From: Streptomyces griseus subsp. griseus
Lineage (GTDB): Bacteria; Actinomycetota; Actinomycetes; Streptomycetales; Streptomycetaceae
Direction: 5' to 3'
DNA length: 64,000 nt
NCBI RefSeq assembly: GCF_000720255.1
Contig: NZ_JOJE01000051.1
Location: 1-64,000, forward strand
A program made the position numbers and the translations under genes. The stretch's first letter is position 1. Every line of letters begins with the position of its first letter. A model generated the notes under the pieces. It worked only from the letters and a program-made list of their open reading frames with translations. It was not told where the DNA came from and did not search any database. Positions 53,141 to 61,362 of the stretch are shown here, piece by piece.

Positions 53141-53659
53141 ATGCCGCCCGAGCGGGCAGAGGTGCAGGTCAGGCCAGGAGTCGAGGCGGACCTCGACGCC
53201 CTCACGGATCTCTACAACCACTACGTGCGTGAGACGTCCATCACATTCGACACTGCGGCCTTCACGGCGGAAGAACGCCGCCCTTGGCTGCTCTCCCACC
53301 CTGAAGACGGGCCGTACCGGCTGATGGTTGCCAGGGACACGGACTCACAGGAGATCCTGGGCTACGCCACATCCAGCCCTTACCGGCCGAAGGCCGCGTA
53401 CTCGACCTCGGTGGAGGTCACGGTCTACGTCGCCCCGTACGCGGGCGGGCGCGGCATCGGCACGCTCCTGTACAAGGCGCTCTTCGAGGCGCTCTCCGGC
53501 GAGGACGTGCACCGCGCCTACGCGGGCATCGCACAGCCGAACGAGGGGTCCGTCCGGCTGCACGAGCGCTTCGGCTTCCGCTACGTCGGCACGTACCACG
53601 AGGTGGGCCGCAAGTTCGGCCGCTACTGGGACGTCGCCTGGTACGAGAAGAAGCTCTGA
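53141..53659 (+). CDS. GNAT acetyltransferase of the phosphinothricin-acetyltransferase (PAT) type
   Basis: A 172-aa GNAT close in form to Bar/Pat: NHYVRETSITF near residue 27, VEVTVYVAPYAGGRGIGTLLY as the acetyl-CoA loop and HEVGRKFGRYWDVAWYEK at the end. The chromosomal copies in streptomycetes acetylate phosphinothricin weakly or methionine sulfoximine-like compounds. A PAT-type gene beside hrdD is known, from memory, in S. coelicolor too. GAGGAG sits right before the ATG. Confidence 0.85.
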   Translation: MPPERAEVQVRPGVEADLDALTDLYNHYVRETSITFDTAAFTAEERRPWLLSHPEDGPYRLMVARDTDSQEILGYATSSPYRPKAAYSTSVEVTVYVAPYAGGRGIGTLLYKALFEALSGEDVHRAYAGIAQPNEGSVRLHERFGFRYVGTYHEVGRKFGRYWDVAWYEKKL

Positions 53660-53695
53660 GCTGTTCTCCGGCAGCCCCAGCCGATCCGCGGCGAC

Positions 53696-53764
53696 CGCCT
53701 CGGTCGAAGTGGAGCAACCGTCTCGGCCGAACTGGAGCGTCCGTCTCAGCCGAACTGGAGCGAC
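53696..53764. repeat. Three 23-bp tandem repeats at the dioxygenase gene end
   Basis: Units at 53696, 53719 and 53742 share GTCTCGGCCGAACTGGAGCG. The third overlaps the last six codons and stop of the minus-strand dioxygenase gene. Confidence 0.85.
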
Positions 53765-54537
53765 CGCTTCGCCAGCCCCATCCAGAAGCCGTCGATCACG
53801 GACTTCTGTGCGTCGAGCTCCCCGTCGGCCTCCGCCGCGCCCATGGTGACGAACAGGGGGGCGAAGTGCTCGGTGCGCGGGTGGGCGTAGCGGCCGGCCG
53901 GGGCCTTGTGGAGGAAGTCCAGCAGGCCGTCCCAGTCGCGGGTCTCCAGGGCGCGGCGGCCCCAGTCGTCGAACTCCGCGGACCAGCTCGGCACGCCCGG
54001 GCCGGTGTGGCGCAAGGCGGCCAGGTTGTGGGTGAAGAAGCCGGAGCCGACGATCAGCACACCCTCGTCGCGCAGCGGCGCGAGCTTGCGGCCGATCTCC
54101 ATCAGCCGCACCGGGTCGAGGGTCGGCATGGAGACCTGGAGCACCGGGACGTCGGCCTCGGGGAACATCTCGACGAGCGGCACGTACGCGCCGTGGTCGA
54201 GGCCGCGGTCCGGTATGTCCTGGACGGGGATGCCGGGGGCGCGCAGCAGCTTGCGCACGGATTCGGCCAGTTCCGGCGCGCCGGGGGCTCCGTAGCGGAC
54301 CTGGTAGTAGTGCTCGGGGAAGCCCCAGAAGTCGTAGACGAGGGGGACGGTCTCGGTGGCGCCGAGGGCCAGCGGGGCCTCCTCCCAGTGGGCGGAGACC
54401 ATCAGGATCGCCTTGGGCCGCGGCAGGTCGGCGGACCACTTGGCGAGCTGACCGGGCCAGATCGGGTCGTCCGCCAGCGGCGGCGCGCCGTGACTGAGGT
54501 ACAGGGCGGGCATGCGCTCCTGGGTTGCGGCGGACAT
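53746..54537 (-). CDS. LigB-type extradiol dioxygenase (DODA/YgiD family)
   Basis: A 263-aa class III extradiol ring-cleavage enzyme. The metal-binding His residues are in LYLSHGAPPLADD (residues 12-24), SAHWEE and DHGAYVPL; GSGFFTHNLAAL is also family-typical. The DODA branch cleaves catechols such as 4,5-DOPA. It is divergent from a MarR gene across a shared operator region. Confidence 0.88.
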   Translation of the reverse strand: MSAATQERMPALYLSHGAPPLADDPIWPGQLAKWSADLPRPKAILMVSAHWEEAPLALGATETVPLVYDFWGFPEHYYQVRYGAPGAPELAESVRKLLRAPGIPVQDIPDRGLDHGAYVPLVEMFPEADVPVLQVSMPTLDPVRLMEIGRKLAPLRDEGVLIVGSGFFTHNLAALRHTGPGVPSWSAEFDDWGRRALETRDWDGLLDFLHKAPAGRYAHPRTEHFAPLFVTMGAAEADGELDAQKSVIDGFWMGLAKRSLQFG

Positions 54538-54586
54538 GGCGGCGACTCCTTCCGGAGGTGGGTTCGAGGGAGGCCCTGAACGTTGC

Positions 54587-54641
54587 TTGAAACCTAAAGC
54601 ATTACCCCATGCACACTACAGCCACTTAGTTCAAGTTTCAA
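54587..54641. promoter_or_regulatory. TTGAAAC/GTTTCAA inverted elements in the dioxygenase-marR gap
   Basis: TTGAAAC at 54587-54593 and GTTTCAA at 54635-54641 face each other, with an added TTCAAG at 54630. A -10 box TACAGT at 54654-54659 lies seven bases before the marR ATG. These are likely MarR sites controlling both genes. Confidence 0.55.
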
Positions 54642-54666
54642 GGACGTAGCCTTTACAGTGGGATAC

Positions 54667-55176
54667 ATGAACACGGCATCCGCATCCGCTGAAGAGCCGC
54701 AGTGGCTCACCGCCGAGGAGCAGCGCGTCTGGCGCTCCTACCTGCACGCCACCACTCTCCTCGAGGACCATCTCGACCGCCAGCTCCAGCGTGACGCGGG
54801 CATGCCGCACATCTACTACGGCCTCCTCGTCAGCCTCGTCGAGGCTCCGAAGCGCCGGCTGCGCATGACGGAGCTGGCGATGAAGTCGAAGATCACCCGG
54901 TCCCGGCTCTCCCACGCCATCGCCCGCCTGGAGAAGAACGGCTGGGTGCGGCGCGAGGACTGCCCCTCCGACAAGCGCGGTCAGTTCGCCGTGCTGACGG
55001 ACGCCGGCCTGGAGGTGCTGCGGCGTACCGCGCCGGGGCATGTGACCGCCGTACGGCAGGCGCTGTTCGACCGGCTGAGCCCGGAACAGCAGAAGTCCCT
55101 CGGCGAGATCATGCAGATCGTCGCCGAGGGACTTCAGCCCAACGAAGCGGGTGCGGACCTGCCCTGGCTGCGCTGA
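54667..55176 (+). CDS. MarR family transcriptional regulator
   Basis: A 169-aa winged-helix protein. The fold includes YYGLLVSLVEAPKRRLRMTE, the recognition helix SRLSHAIARLEKNGWV and the wing DKRGQFAVLT. The short TACAGT-to-ATG distance and lack of a ribosome site suggest a leaderless mRNA. It is divergent from the dioxygenase and 97 bp before the convergent MFS gene, and probably senses an aromatic substrate. Confidence 0.88.
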   Translation: MNTASASAEEPQWLTAEEQRVWRSYLHATTLLEDHLDRQLQRDAGMPHIYYGLLVSLVEAPKRRLRMTELAMKSKITRSRLSHAIARLEKNGWVRREDCPSDKRGQFAVLTDAGLEVLRRTAPGHVTAVRQALFDRLSPEQQKSLGEIMQIVAEGLQPNEAGADLPWLR

Positions 55177-55203
55177 GCGCGCGGCCGGGGCAGGTCCTGG
55201 GAA

Positions 55204-55240
55204 CCGTAAGGACGAGACGTCCCCTTCCTCGTCCGTACGG
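55204..55240. terminator. Terminator between convergent marR and MFS genes
   Basis: CCGTA-A-GGACGAG pairs with CTCGTCC-G-TACGG. Confidence 0.7.
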
Positions 55241-55273
55241 AGGGCCCGAAGGGGTACGGCCGAGAGGCCGCCG

Positions 55274-56803
55274 TCAGTGGGCGACCACCGGCACCGGCAC
55301 CTCGTCCGCGGCCTCGGCCCCGGAACCGGTCACGGCGGTGGTGCCCGGCCGACCGGCGTTGATCAGGGTCAGGGCGATGCCCGCGGCCACCACGAGGATG
55401 CCTACGGCGAACCAGATCGCGCTGGTGTAGCCCTGCACCATGCCCTCCAGCTGGACCAGCTGCTGCTGGGGCTTGGAGGCCGCCGAGCCGATGTGGTCCT
55501 TGATGTACGACGTCGTCGCGGAGGCGGCGATCGTGTTCAGCAGGGCGGTACCGATCGCGCCGCCCACCTGCTGCGAGGTGTTGACCATCGCGGAGGCGAC
55601 ACCGGCGTCCCGCGCCTCGACGCCCTGCGTGGCCAGGGCCATGGCCGGCATGAACGCCGTACCCATGCCGAGGCCGAGCATCAGCATCGCCGGCAGCAGC
55701 AGGGCGGCGTAGGAGGAACCGATCTCCAGCTGGGTCAGCAGGAGCATGCCCACGGCGGCGACCAGGAAGCCGGGGCCCATCAGCAGCCGGGGCGCGACCC
55801 GGGTCATCAGCCGGGCGCCGATCTGCGTGGACCCGGTGATCATGCCCACGATCATCGGCAGGAAGGCGAAGCCGGTCTTCACCGGCGAGTAACCCTTCAC
55901 GACCTGGAGGTAGTAGGTCAGGAAGAGGAACAGACCGAACATCGCGATGATCGCCAGGCCCAGCGAGAGGTAGACACCGCCACGGTTGCGCTCGGTGACC
56001 ACGCGCAGCGGCAGCAGCGGGGCCTTGACCTTGGACTCGACGAGCACGAAGGCGAGCAGCAGGACACCGGAGGCGACGAACATGCCGATGGTCAGGGAGT
56101 CGCTCCAGCCCTCGGACTCGGCGCGGGTGAAGCCGTAGACGAGAGACACCAGGCCCAGGGTGGACAGGATCACGCCCGGGACGTCGAGCGGCGAGCGGTT
56201 GCGGCCGCCCTCCGGCTCACGGATGACGAAGTAGGCGCCGGCCGCGGCGACGATCGCGAACGGGATGTTCACGAAGAACGTCCAGCGCCAGTCCAGGTAC
56301 TCGGTGAGGAAGCCGCCGAGGATCAGACCCACGGCACCGCCGCCACCGGCGATCGCGCCGTAGATGCCGAACGCCTTGGCGCGCTCCTTGGCGTCGGTGA
56401 ACATCACGGCGAGCAGGGAGAGCGCGGCGGGCGCGAGCAGTGCGCCGAACGCGCCCTGGAGCGCGCGGGCGCCGAACATCATCGCCTCGTTGGTGGCCGC
56501 GCCGCCCAGCGCGGATGCCGCGGCGAAGCCGCCCAGGCCGACGACGAAGGCGCGCTTGCGGCCCCACAGGTCGGCGATACGGCCGCCGAACAGGAGGAGT
56601 CCGCCGAAGGCGAGGGCGTAGGCCGTGACGACCCACTGCCGGTTGCCGTCGGATATGCCCAGGTCCTGCTGGGCGGAGGGCAGGGCGATGTTCACGATGG
56701 TCGCGTCGAGGACGACCATCAGCTGGGCGAGCGCGATGAAGACGAGCGCTTTCCAGCGGTTGGCGTCCGGGACGCCTGGAGCCTTTACGGCTGTTTCAGA
56801 CAT
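55274..56803 (-). CDS. MFS transporter, DHA2 type
   Basis: A 509-aa, fourteen-helix drug exporter with VVLDATIVNIALPSAQQDLG in helix 1 and GGRIADLWGRKRAF as motif A. The ATG at 56803 (MSETAVK) is preferred; a GTG four codons earlier is possible. The next upstream gene is a TetR regulator on the same strand, 189 bp away, separated by 15-bp repeats. Confidence 0.9.
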   Translation of the reverse strand: MSETAVKAPGVPDANRWKALVFIALAQLMVVLDATIVNIALPSAQQDLGISDGNRQWVVTAYALAFGGLLLFGGRIADLWGRKRAFVVGLGGFAAASALGGAATNEAMMFGARALQGAFGALLAPAALSLLAVMFTDAKERAKAFGIYGAIAGGGGAVGLILGGFLTEYLDWRWTFFVNIPFAIVAAAGAYFVIREPEGGRNRSPLDVPGVILSTLGLVSLVYGFTRAESEGWSDSLTIGMFVASGVLLLAFVLVESKVKAPLLPLRVVTERNRGGVYLSLGLAIIAMFGLFLFLTYYLQVVKGYSPVKTGFAFLPMIVGMITGSTQIGARLMTRVAPRLLMGPGFLVAAVGMLLLTQLEIGSSYAALLLPAMLMLGLGMGTAFMPAMALATQGVEARDAGVASAMVNTSQQVGGAIGTALLNTIAASATTSYIKDHIGSAASKPQQQLVQLEGMVQGYTSAIWFAVGILVVAAGIALTLINAGRPGTTAVTGSGAEAADEVPVPVVAH

Positions 56804-56898
56804 AGGGGTACCCACTTCGGGACTTCGTGACGGAAGAAGACGTCCTGAAGGACGGCTCCGGGGGACGGCTCGTCGGCCTCGGCGGCCGTGAGCTGTGT

Positions 56899-56973
56899 GT
56901 GGTGACTTGGAGAGTGGCGACTTGGAGAGTGGCGACTTGGAGTGTGGTGACTTGGAGTGTGGTGACTCGGATG
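56899..56973. repeat. Five 15-bp tandem repeats after the tetR gene
   Basis: Units at 56899, 56914, 56929, 56944 and 56959, consensus GTGG(T/C)GACTTGGAG(A/T). They fill the gap between tetR and the MFS start. Confidence 0.95.
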
Positions 56974-56991
56974 TCGCGCTGAACTGATCGG

Positions 56992-57636
56992 TCAGGCCTG
57001 GCGCAGATCCTCCAGGGTCGTCGCCGTGCCCGGCAGGACAGAACGGGCCGGGGCCCGCAGTCCGTCCAGGAACAGCTGAAGATGGCGGTGTACGAAGCGG
57101 TCGGCGCTGAGACAGCCGGTGCCGGCCGGGGGCCGGCTCAGCTGGGCCACGACGACCATCAGGTCACCGACGTCCACGTCGGCGCGGAGCTGCCCGGCCG
57201 CCTGAGCGCGGGCCATGACCTCCTGGATGATCCGCTCGGCCCGCTCGCGCGCGGCGACCAGGTCGGCGTGGTTCTCGTCGAAGGTGCTGGAGATCATCGG
57301 GCACAGCGCGCTGATCCGCTCGTCGGCGGCGGTGTGCACGAAGCGCTCCAGAGCCTCGAAGGCGTCGCTGTTCTCGGCGAGGGCGGTCTCGGCGGCCCGC
57401 ACGGTGCGGTCCATGACCGAGCAGACGACCTCGCGCACGAGCGCGTCGCGGTCCGGGAAGTTGCGGTACACCGTGGCATTGCCGACACCGGCCCGGCGGG
57501 CGATCTCGTCGAGCGGCACCTCGGGGCCGTGCTCGACGAACATCTCCCGGGCGGCGGTGACGATCCGCTCCCGGTTGCGCAGGGCGTCGGCGCGCGGCCG
57601 GGGCGCCTTGCGCTGTTCGGCGGTCGCGGTCTGCAC
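56992..57636 (-). CDS. TetR family transcriptional regulator
   Basis: A 214-aa TetR protein with the helix-turn-helix VPLDEIARRAGVGNATVYRN and the NFPDRDALVREV helix after it. The GTG at 57636 has GAGGAG six bases upstream; the frame remains open for 216 codons before that through repeats and the operator pair, which is not coding. It probably represses the MFS exporter and itself. Confidence 0.88.
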   Translation of the reverse strand: MQTATAEQRKAPRPRADALRNRERIVTAAREMFVEHGPEVPLDEIARRAGVGNATVYRNFPDRDALVREVVCSVMDRTVRAAETALAENSDAFEALERFVHTAADERISALCPMISSTFDENHADLVAARERAERIIQEVMARAQAAGQLRADVDVGDLMVVVAQLSRPPAGTGCLSADRFVHRHLQLFLDGLRAPARSVLPGTATTLEDLRQA

Positions 57637-57655
57637 GGTGTACTCCTCGGTTCTT

Positions 57656-57739
57656 GGTTCGGCGCCGGGTTCGGCGCCTAATTCAGTGCTGCTTGGTTCG
57701 GTGCTGCCTGGTTCGGTACTGCCTGGTTCGGTGCTTGTT
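57656..57739. repeat. 15-bp tandem repeats upstream of tetR
   Basis: Clear units GGTTCGGTGCTGCCT at 57695, 57710 and 57725 (the last partial), with decayed copies from 57656. The 421-bp gap 57637-58057 holds these repeats, a pair of palindromes and nothing else that I can name. Confidence 0.85.
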
Positions 57740-57760
57740 CGGCGACCGAGCTGGTGATCC

Positions 57761-57815
57761 GGGGACAAGGTCCCCGTTTCGCTCGGACACATGGCTAAAC
57801 GGGGATTCGGTCCCC
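57761..57815. promoter_or_regulatory. Twin 15-bp palindromes, likely TetR operators
   Basis: GGGGACAAGGTCCCC at 57761-57775 and GGGGATTCGGTCCCC at 57801-57815 are 40 bp apart, four helical turns, so they lie on the same face of the DNA. They are between tetR and the metalloprotease gene. Confidence 0.65.
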
Positions 57816-58057
57816 GGATATTTCCCACGCGCGCCACGTTTTTCTGTGACCTGAGCCACATCCCGCCTTGGGGCCGCCTTCCCGGCCGAGCCCGGTCGAG
57901 ACCTGGGCCGCGGTCAGGGCAGACACCCGGCCGGCGCCCGGCCCGAGGCCCCACGATCGGCCCCCTCCAACGCGCGTCCCCGACCACCCCGACACAGGGT
58001 GATCGAGAGGGTGCAGTCGGTGACCGGTGCGGCTGCCCGGAGCGGAAGGGCCCACGC

Positions 58058-59350
58058 ATGCTGCCGCAGTCGCAGCCGACCAACCGTCGGATACGCCCGC
58101 GCCGTGTGGCCGCCCTCGCCTCCGTCACCGCCCTGACCTTCGCCGTCAGCACCTCGGCCGGTTCCGGACACCTCAGCCCGAGCACCACGACCGCCGGCGC
58201 CACCCCTGTGACGGCGTCCCACACCTCCGCCCTCAGCGCCTGCATGATCAGCGGCAGCCCGGTCGTCCAGATGTCCGAGGGCATCCCGACCCTCCCCGGC
58301 TACGCCCGCTCCACCGGGGTCGTCCGCGCGCTGACCGTCATGGTCGACTTCTCCGACGCCCCCGGCCAGGGCAGCGCGCTCGACCGCTTCGGCGAGTTCT
58401 TCCCCAGGACCCAGGAATGGTTCCGCACCAGCTCCTACGGCCGGCTCGACTACCGTCCCGACGCACCGATCCGCGACTGGCTGCGCATGCCGAAGCCGTT
58501 CCGGGCGTACGGCATAGAGCGCGGCGCGCCCTTCGACCCCGGCTACCGCACGCTCGTCCAGGACATCGTGGCCGCCGCCGACCCGACGGTCGACTTCCGG
58601 GCGTACGACCTGCTGAACGTACTGGTCACTCCGAACGCGGGGCCGTCCGCGCTCGACACGGTCCTGTCGGTGACCTTCGCGGGCAACACGGAGGCACCGA
58701 TCGCCGACGGCGTCCCCGTGGCGAACGCCTCCTTCGTCTACTCCCGCCAGGACGACGGCTCCGGCTCCTACACACAGACCGGCTACCGCGTCCTGCCGCA
58801 CGAGAACGGCCATGTCTTCGGACTGCCCGACCTGTACACCCAGGAGGGCGGGGGCGCGGTCGGGCACTGGGACATCATGAGCGAGGACTGGGGGGCCAAC
58901 AACGACCTGCTCGGCTGGCACAAGTGGAAGCTGGGCTGGCTGGACGGCACGCAGATCGGCTGCGCGGCGCTGCCCGGGACGTCGCAGTACACACTGACCC
59001 CGCTGGCCCGGGCCGGCGGGGTCAAGCTCGTCTTCGTCCCCGTCGACCCGCGTACGGGGTACGCCGTCGAGCTGCGCACCCGGGAGGGCAACGACGAGGC
59101 GGTGTGCCGGCCGGGTGTGCTGATCTACCGCGTCGACGCGGACATCGACACCGGCATGGGCCCGGTCACCGTCTACGACTCCCAGCACGACACCGGCGGC
59201 TGCAGCCGCAGCCCCAACGTCCACGCCGAACTCTCCGACGCTCCCCTCGTCCCCGGCGAGAGCTTCGTCGACTCCCGCCGCGGCATCCGCATCACCGTGG
59301 TGGCGGCGGACGCGGCAGGAAATCATCGGGTGCTGATCACGCGACGGTGA
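58058..59350 (+). CDS. Secreted M6-type metalloprotease
   Basis: A 430-aa secreted zinc protease. A basic N-terminus (RRIRPRRVAALA) and hydrophobic stretch to about residue 35 make a signal peptide, possibly Tat-type. The zinc site is HENGHVFGLPD with His248, Glu249 and His252, the HExxHxxGxxD form of the M6/immune-inhibitor-A group. Later GHWDIMSEDWG is typical too. AAGGG lies seven bases before the ATG. Confidence 0.85.
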   Translation: MLPQSQPTNRRIRPRRVAALASVTALTFAVSTSAGSGHLSPSTTTAGATPVTASHTSALSACMISGSPVVQMSEGIPTLPGYARSTGVVRALTVMVDFSDAPGQGSALDRFGEFFPRTQEWFRTSSYGRLDYRPDAPIRDWLRMPKPFRAYGIERGAPFDPGYRTLVQDIVAAADPTVDFRAYDLLNVLVTPNAGPSALDTVLSVTFAGNTEAPIADGVPVANASFVYSRQDDGSGSYTQTGYRVLPHENGHVFGLPDLYTQEGGGAVGHWDIMSEDWGANNDLLGWHKWKLGWLDGTQIGCAALPGTSQYTLTPLARAGGVKLVFVPVDPRTGYAVELRTREGNDEAVCRPGVLIYRVDADIDTGMGPVTVYDSQHDTGGCSRSPNVHAELSDAPLVPGESFVDSRRGIRITVVAADAAGNHRVLITRR

Positions 59351-59390
59351 GGGGCGCTCCGGGGCACGGGGGCGGGGTGCACAGAGGTGC

Positions 59391-59422
59391 GTGGAGGTGT
59401 GGAGGTGTGGAGGTGTGGAGGC
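59391..59422. repeat. Four 8-bp tandem repeats before the iclR gene
   Basis: GTGGAGGT is repeated at 59391, 59399 and 59407, then GTGGAGGC at 59415. Confidence 0.85.
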
Positions 59423-59464
59423 GGATTACCGTAGGGCTGCCGGGGACGCCGTAGCGGAGAATCG

Positions 59465-61201
59465 ATGATCGTGAGGACGAGCGTGGATGCCACGCCGGGT
59501 GGTGGGGAGGTGGGCGCGGATTCCGTCGTGCCGCCGGCCGAGGCGGTCACGCCGCTCGTGCGCGGAGCCGCCGTGCTGGTGGAGCTGACCGAGGCGGGCG
59601 GCACGCTGAGCCTGAGCGCCCTGGAGCGGGCCACCGGGCTCGCACGGTCCACCGTGGACCGGATCACGGCGACCCTCGCCCGCATGGGGTACGTCCGGCT
59701 CGACGGCCGGGACGCGGTGCTGGCCCCGCGTGTGATGGAGCTGGGCAACGCCTACCTCGCGGCCCTGCGCCTGCCCGCGCTGCTCGACGAGCGCGCGGAC
59801 GCCCTCGCCGACGAGCTGGACGAGTCGGTGTCGCTGGCGGTCTCCGACCGCGACGGCATCCGTTTCATCCATCAGGCCACCCGCCGCCGGGCGATGTCCC
59901 TCAGCTTCCGCATCGGCGATCTGCTCCCCGCCGAACGCACCGCCCCCGGGCCCCTGTTCGCCACCGAGTGGACCGACACCGACTGGCACCGCTGGCGCGA
60001 GCGCCGGGCGGCGGACCCTCAGGACCGCGGCTTTCCCGCCGTACCGCCGAGGGAACGCCCCAGCCGGGACGAGGAGTTCGAGCGTGCCGCGGCCCGGGCC
60101 GGGCGGGACGGTTTCGCGCTGGACGACCAGCTGATCGAGCCGGGTCTGGTCGCCGTTTCGGTACCGGTACGGGACCCGCGCACCGGTCGGATCGCCTGCG
60201 TGGCCAGCGTCGTCAGCCACACCAGCCGGCATCCTGCGGCCGGGCTGCGCGACACGCTGCTGCCCCGGCTGCGGGCGGCCGTCGATGTCATGCGGGACGA
60301 CCTGCGTGAGGCGCCCGCCCCTGAGCCGGGGGCCGGGCCGATGGGCCTCGCGACCTGGACCGGAGCCTCCAAGCAGGAACTCGGCCGCGAGTTCGTCGAG
60401 TCCCTCGCCCGTGGCCTGACCGTCCTGACCGCGTTCGGCGAGGGCCGGGCCGAGCTGACGCTCACGGACGTCGCGAAGGCGACGGGGCTGGCACGGGCGA
60501 CGGCACGCCGGGCGCTGATCACCTACGAGCACCTCGGCTTGGTGACCCGCCCGACCGACCGTACCTTCGCCCTCACGCCCAGGGTCCTGTCCCTGGGCTT
60601 CCCGCCCCTCTCCCGCACCTCCCTCCCCCAGATCGCGACCCCGCATCTGACGGAACTGGCCCAGCGGATCCAGGAGTCGACGTCACTGGCGGTCCTGGTC
60701 CCGAGCGCGACCGGTGATGCAGGCAGGGTCGGCGGGACCGGCTCCGGCCCGGAGATCCAGTACACCGCCCGGGCCTCCACCAGCCGTGTGATGACCGTCA
60801 ACATCGCCCTCGGCACCCGGCTGCCGGCGTACGCCACCTCACTGGGCAGGGTCCTCCTCGCGGACCTGCCGGCCGCGCAGCGCGATCTGGGTCCACTGCA
60901 CGCGCTGACCTCCCGCACGGTGACGGACCCCACCGCCCTCGCCTACGCCCTGGAGGACGTACGGGCCCAGGGGTACGCCCTGGTGGACGAGGAGTTGGAG
61001 GCGGGCCTGCGTTCGATCGCTGTGCCGGTGCGCGACCGTACGGGACGGGTCGTGGCCGCCCTCAACACGGCGATGCATCCGGCCCGGCGCACGCTCGAAG
61101 CGTGCCTGCACGACCTCCTGCCCGAACTGACCGCGACAGCCGACCGCATCCAGTCCGACCTCCACGTGGCCGAGCGCTTCACACACGTCGCGCTGTCTTG
61201 A
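59465..61201 (+). CDS. Double-length IclR family regulator
   Basis: A 578-aa protein made of two complete IclR units. The first has a helix-turn-helix near residues 45-80 (LSALERATGLARSTVDRITA) and an effector domain to about 285; the second has a helix-turn-helix near 340-375 (LTDVAKATGLARATARRALI) and an effector domain with LGTRLPAYATSLGRVLLA, like PcaR-type regulators. A normal IclR protein is about 260 aa. The tandem layout could bind DNA as an intramolecular dimer. Confidence 0.88.
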   Translation: MIVRTSVDATPGGGEVGADSVVPPAEAVTPLVRGAAVLVELTEAGGTLSLSALERATGLARSTVDRITATLARMGYVRLDGRDAVLAPRVMELGNAYLAALRLPALLDERADALADELDESVSLAVSDRDGIRFIHQATRRRAMSLSFRIGDLLPAERTAPGPLFATEWTDTDWHRWRERRAADPQDRGFPAVPPRERPSRDEEFERAAARAGRDGFALDDQLIEPGLVAVSVPVRDPRTGRIACVASVVSHTSRHPAAGLRDTLLPRLRAAVDVMRDDLREAPAPEPGAGPMGLATWTGASKQELGREFVESLARGLTVLTAFGEGRAELTLTDVAKATGLARATARRALITYEHLGLVTRPTDRTFALTPRVLSLGFPPLSRTSLPQIATPHLTELAQRIQESTSLAVLVPSATGDAGRVGGTGSGPEIQYTARASTSRVMTVNIALGTRLPAYATSLGRVLLADLPAAQRDLGPLHALTSRTVTDPTALAYALEDVRAQGYALVDEELEAGLRSIAVPVRDRTGRVVAALNTAMHPARRTLEACLHDLLPELTATADRIQSDLHVAERFTHVALS

Positions 61202-61362
61202 CGGGGCGGGGCCTTCCTCGGTTGCGCCGGCCAGCGTTGCAACATCAACCGCCAGACGCCGTCGCAGCCGACGTCCCGCTTCAATGAATAGCCTATTTTT
61301 TTCTCGGCTTCATCCCTTTCCGGCTCAGCGTGGGCGTGCGTTCCGGTTCTGACTGATGTTCA

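Noticed and set aside
57637..58284. 216-codon extension of the tetR frame
   Set aside because: It reads through 15-bp repeats, twin operator palindromes and the start of the metalloprotease gene; the GTG at 57636 has a proper ribosome site.
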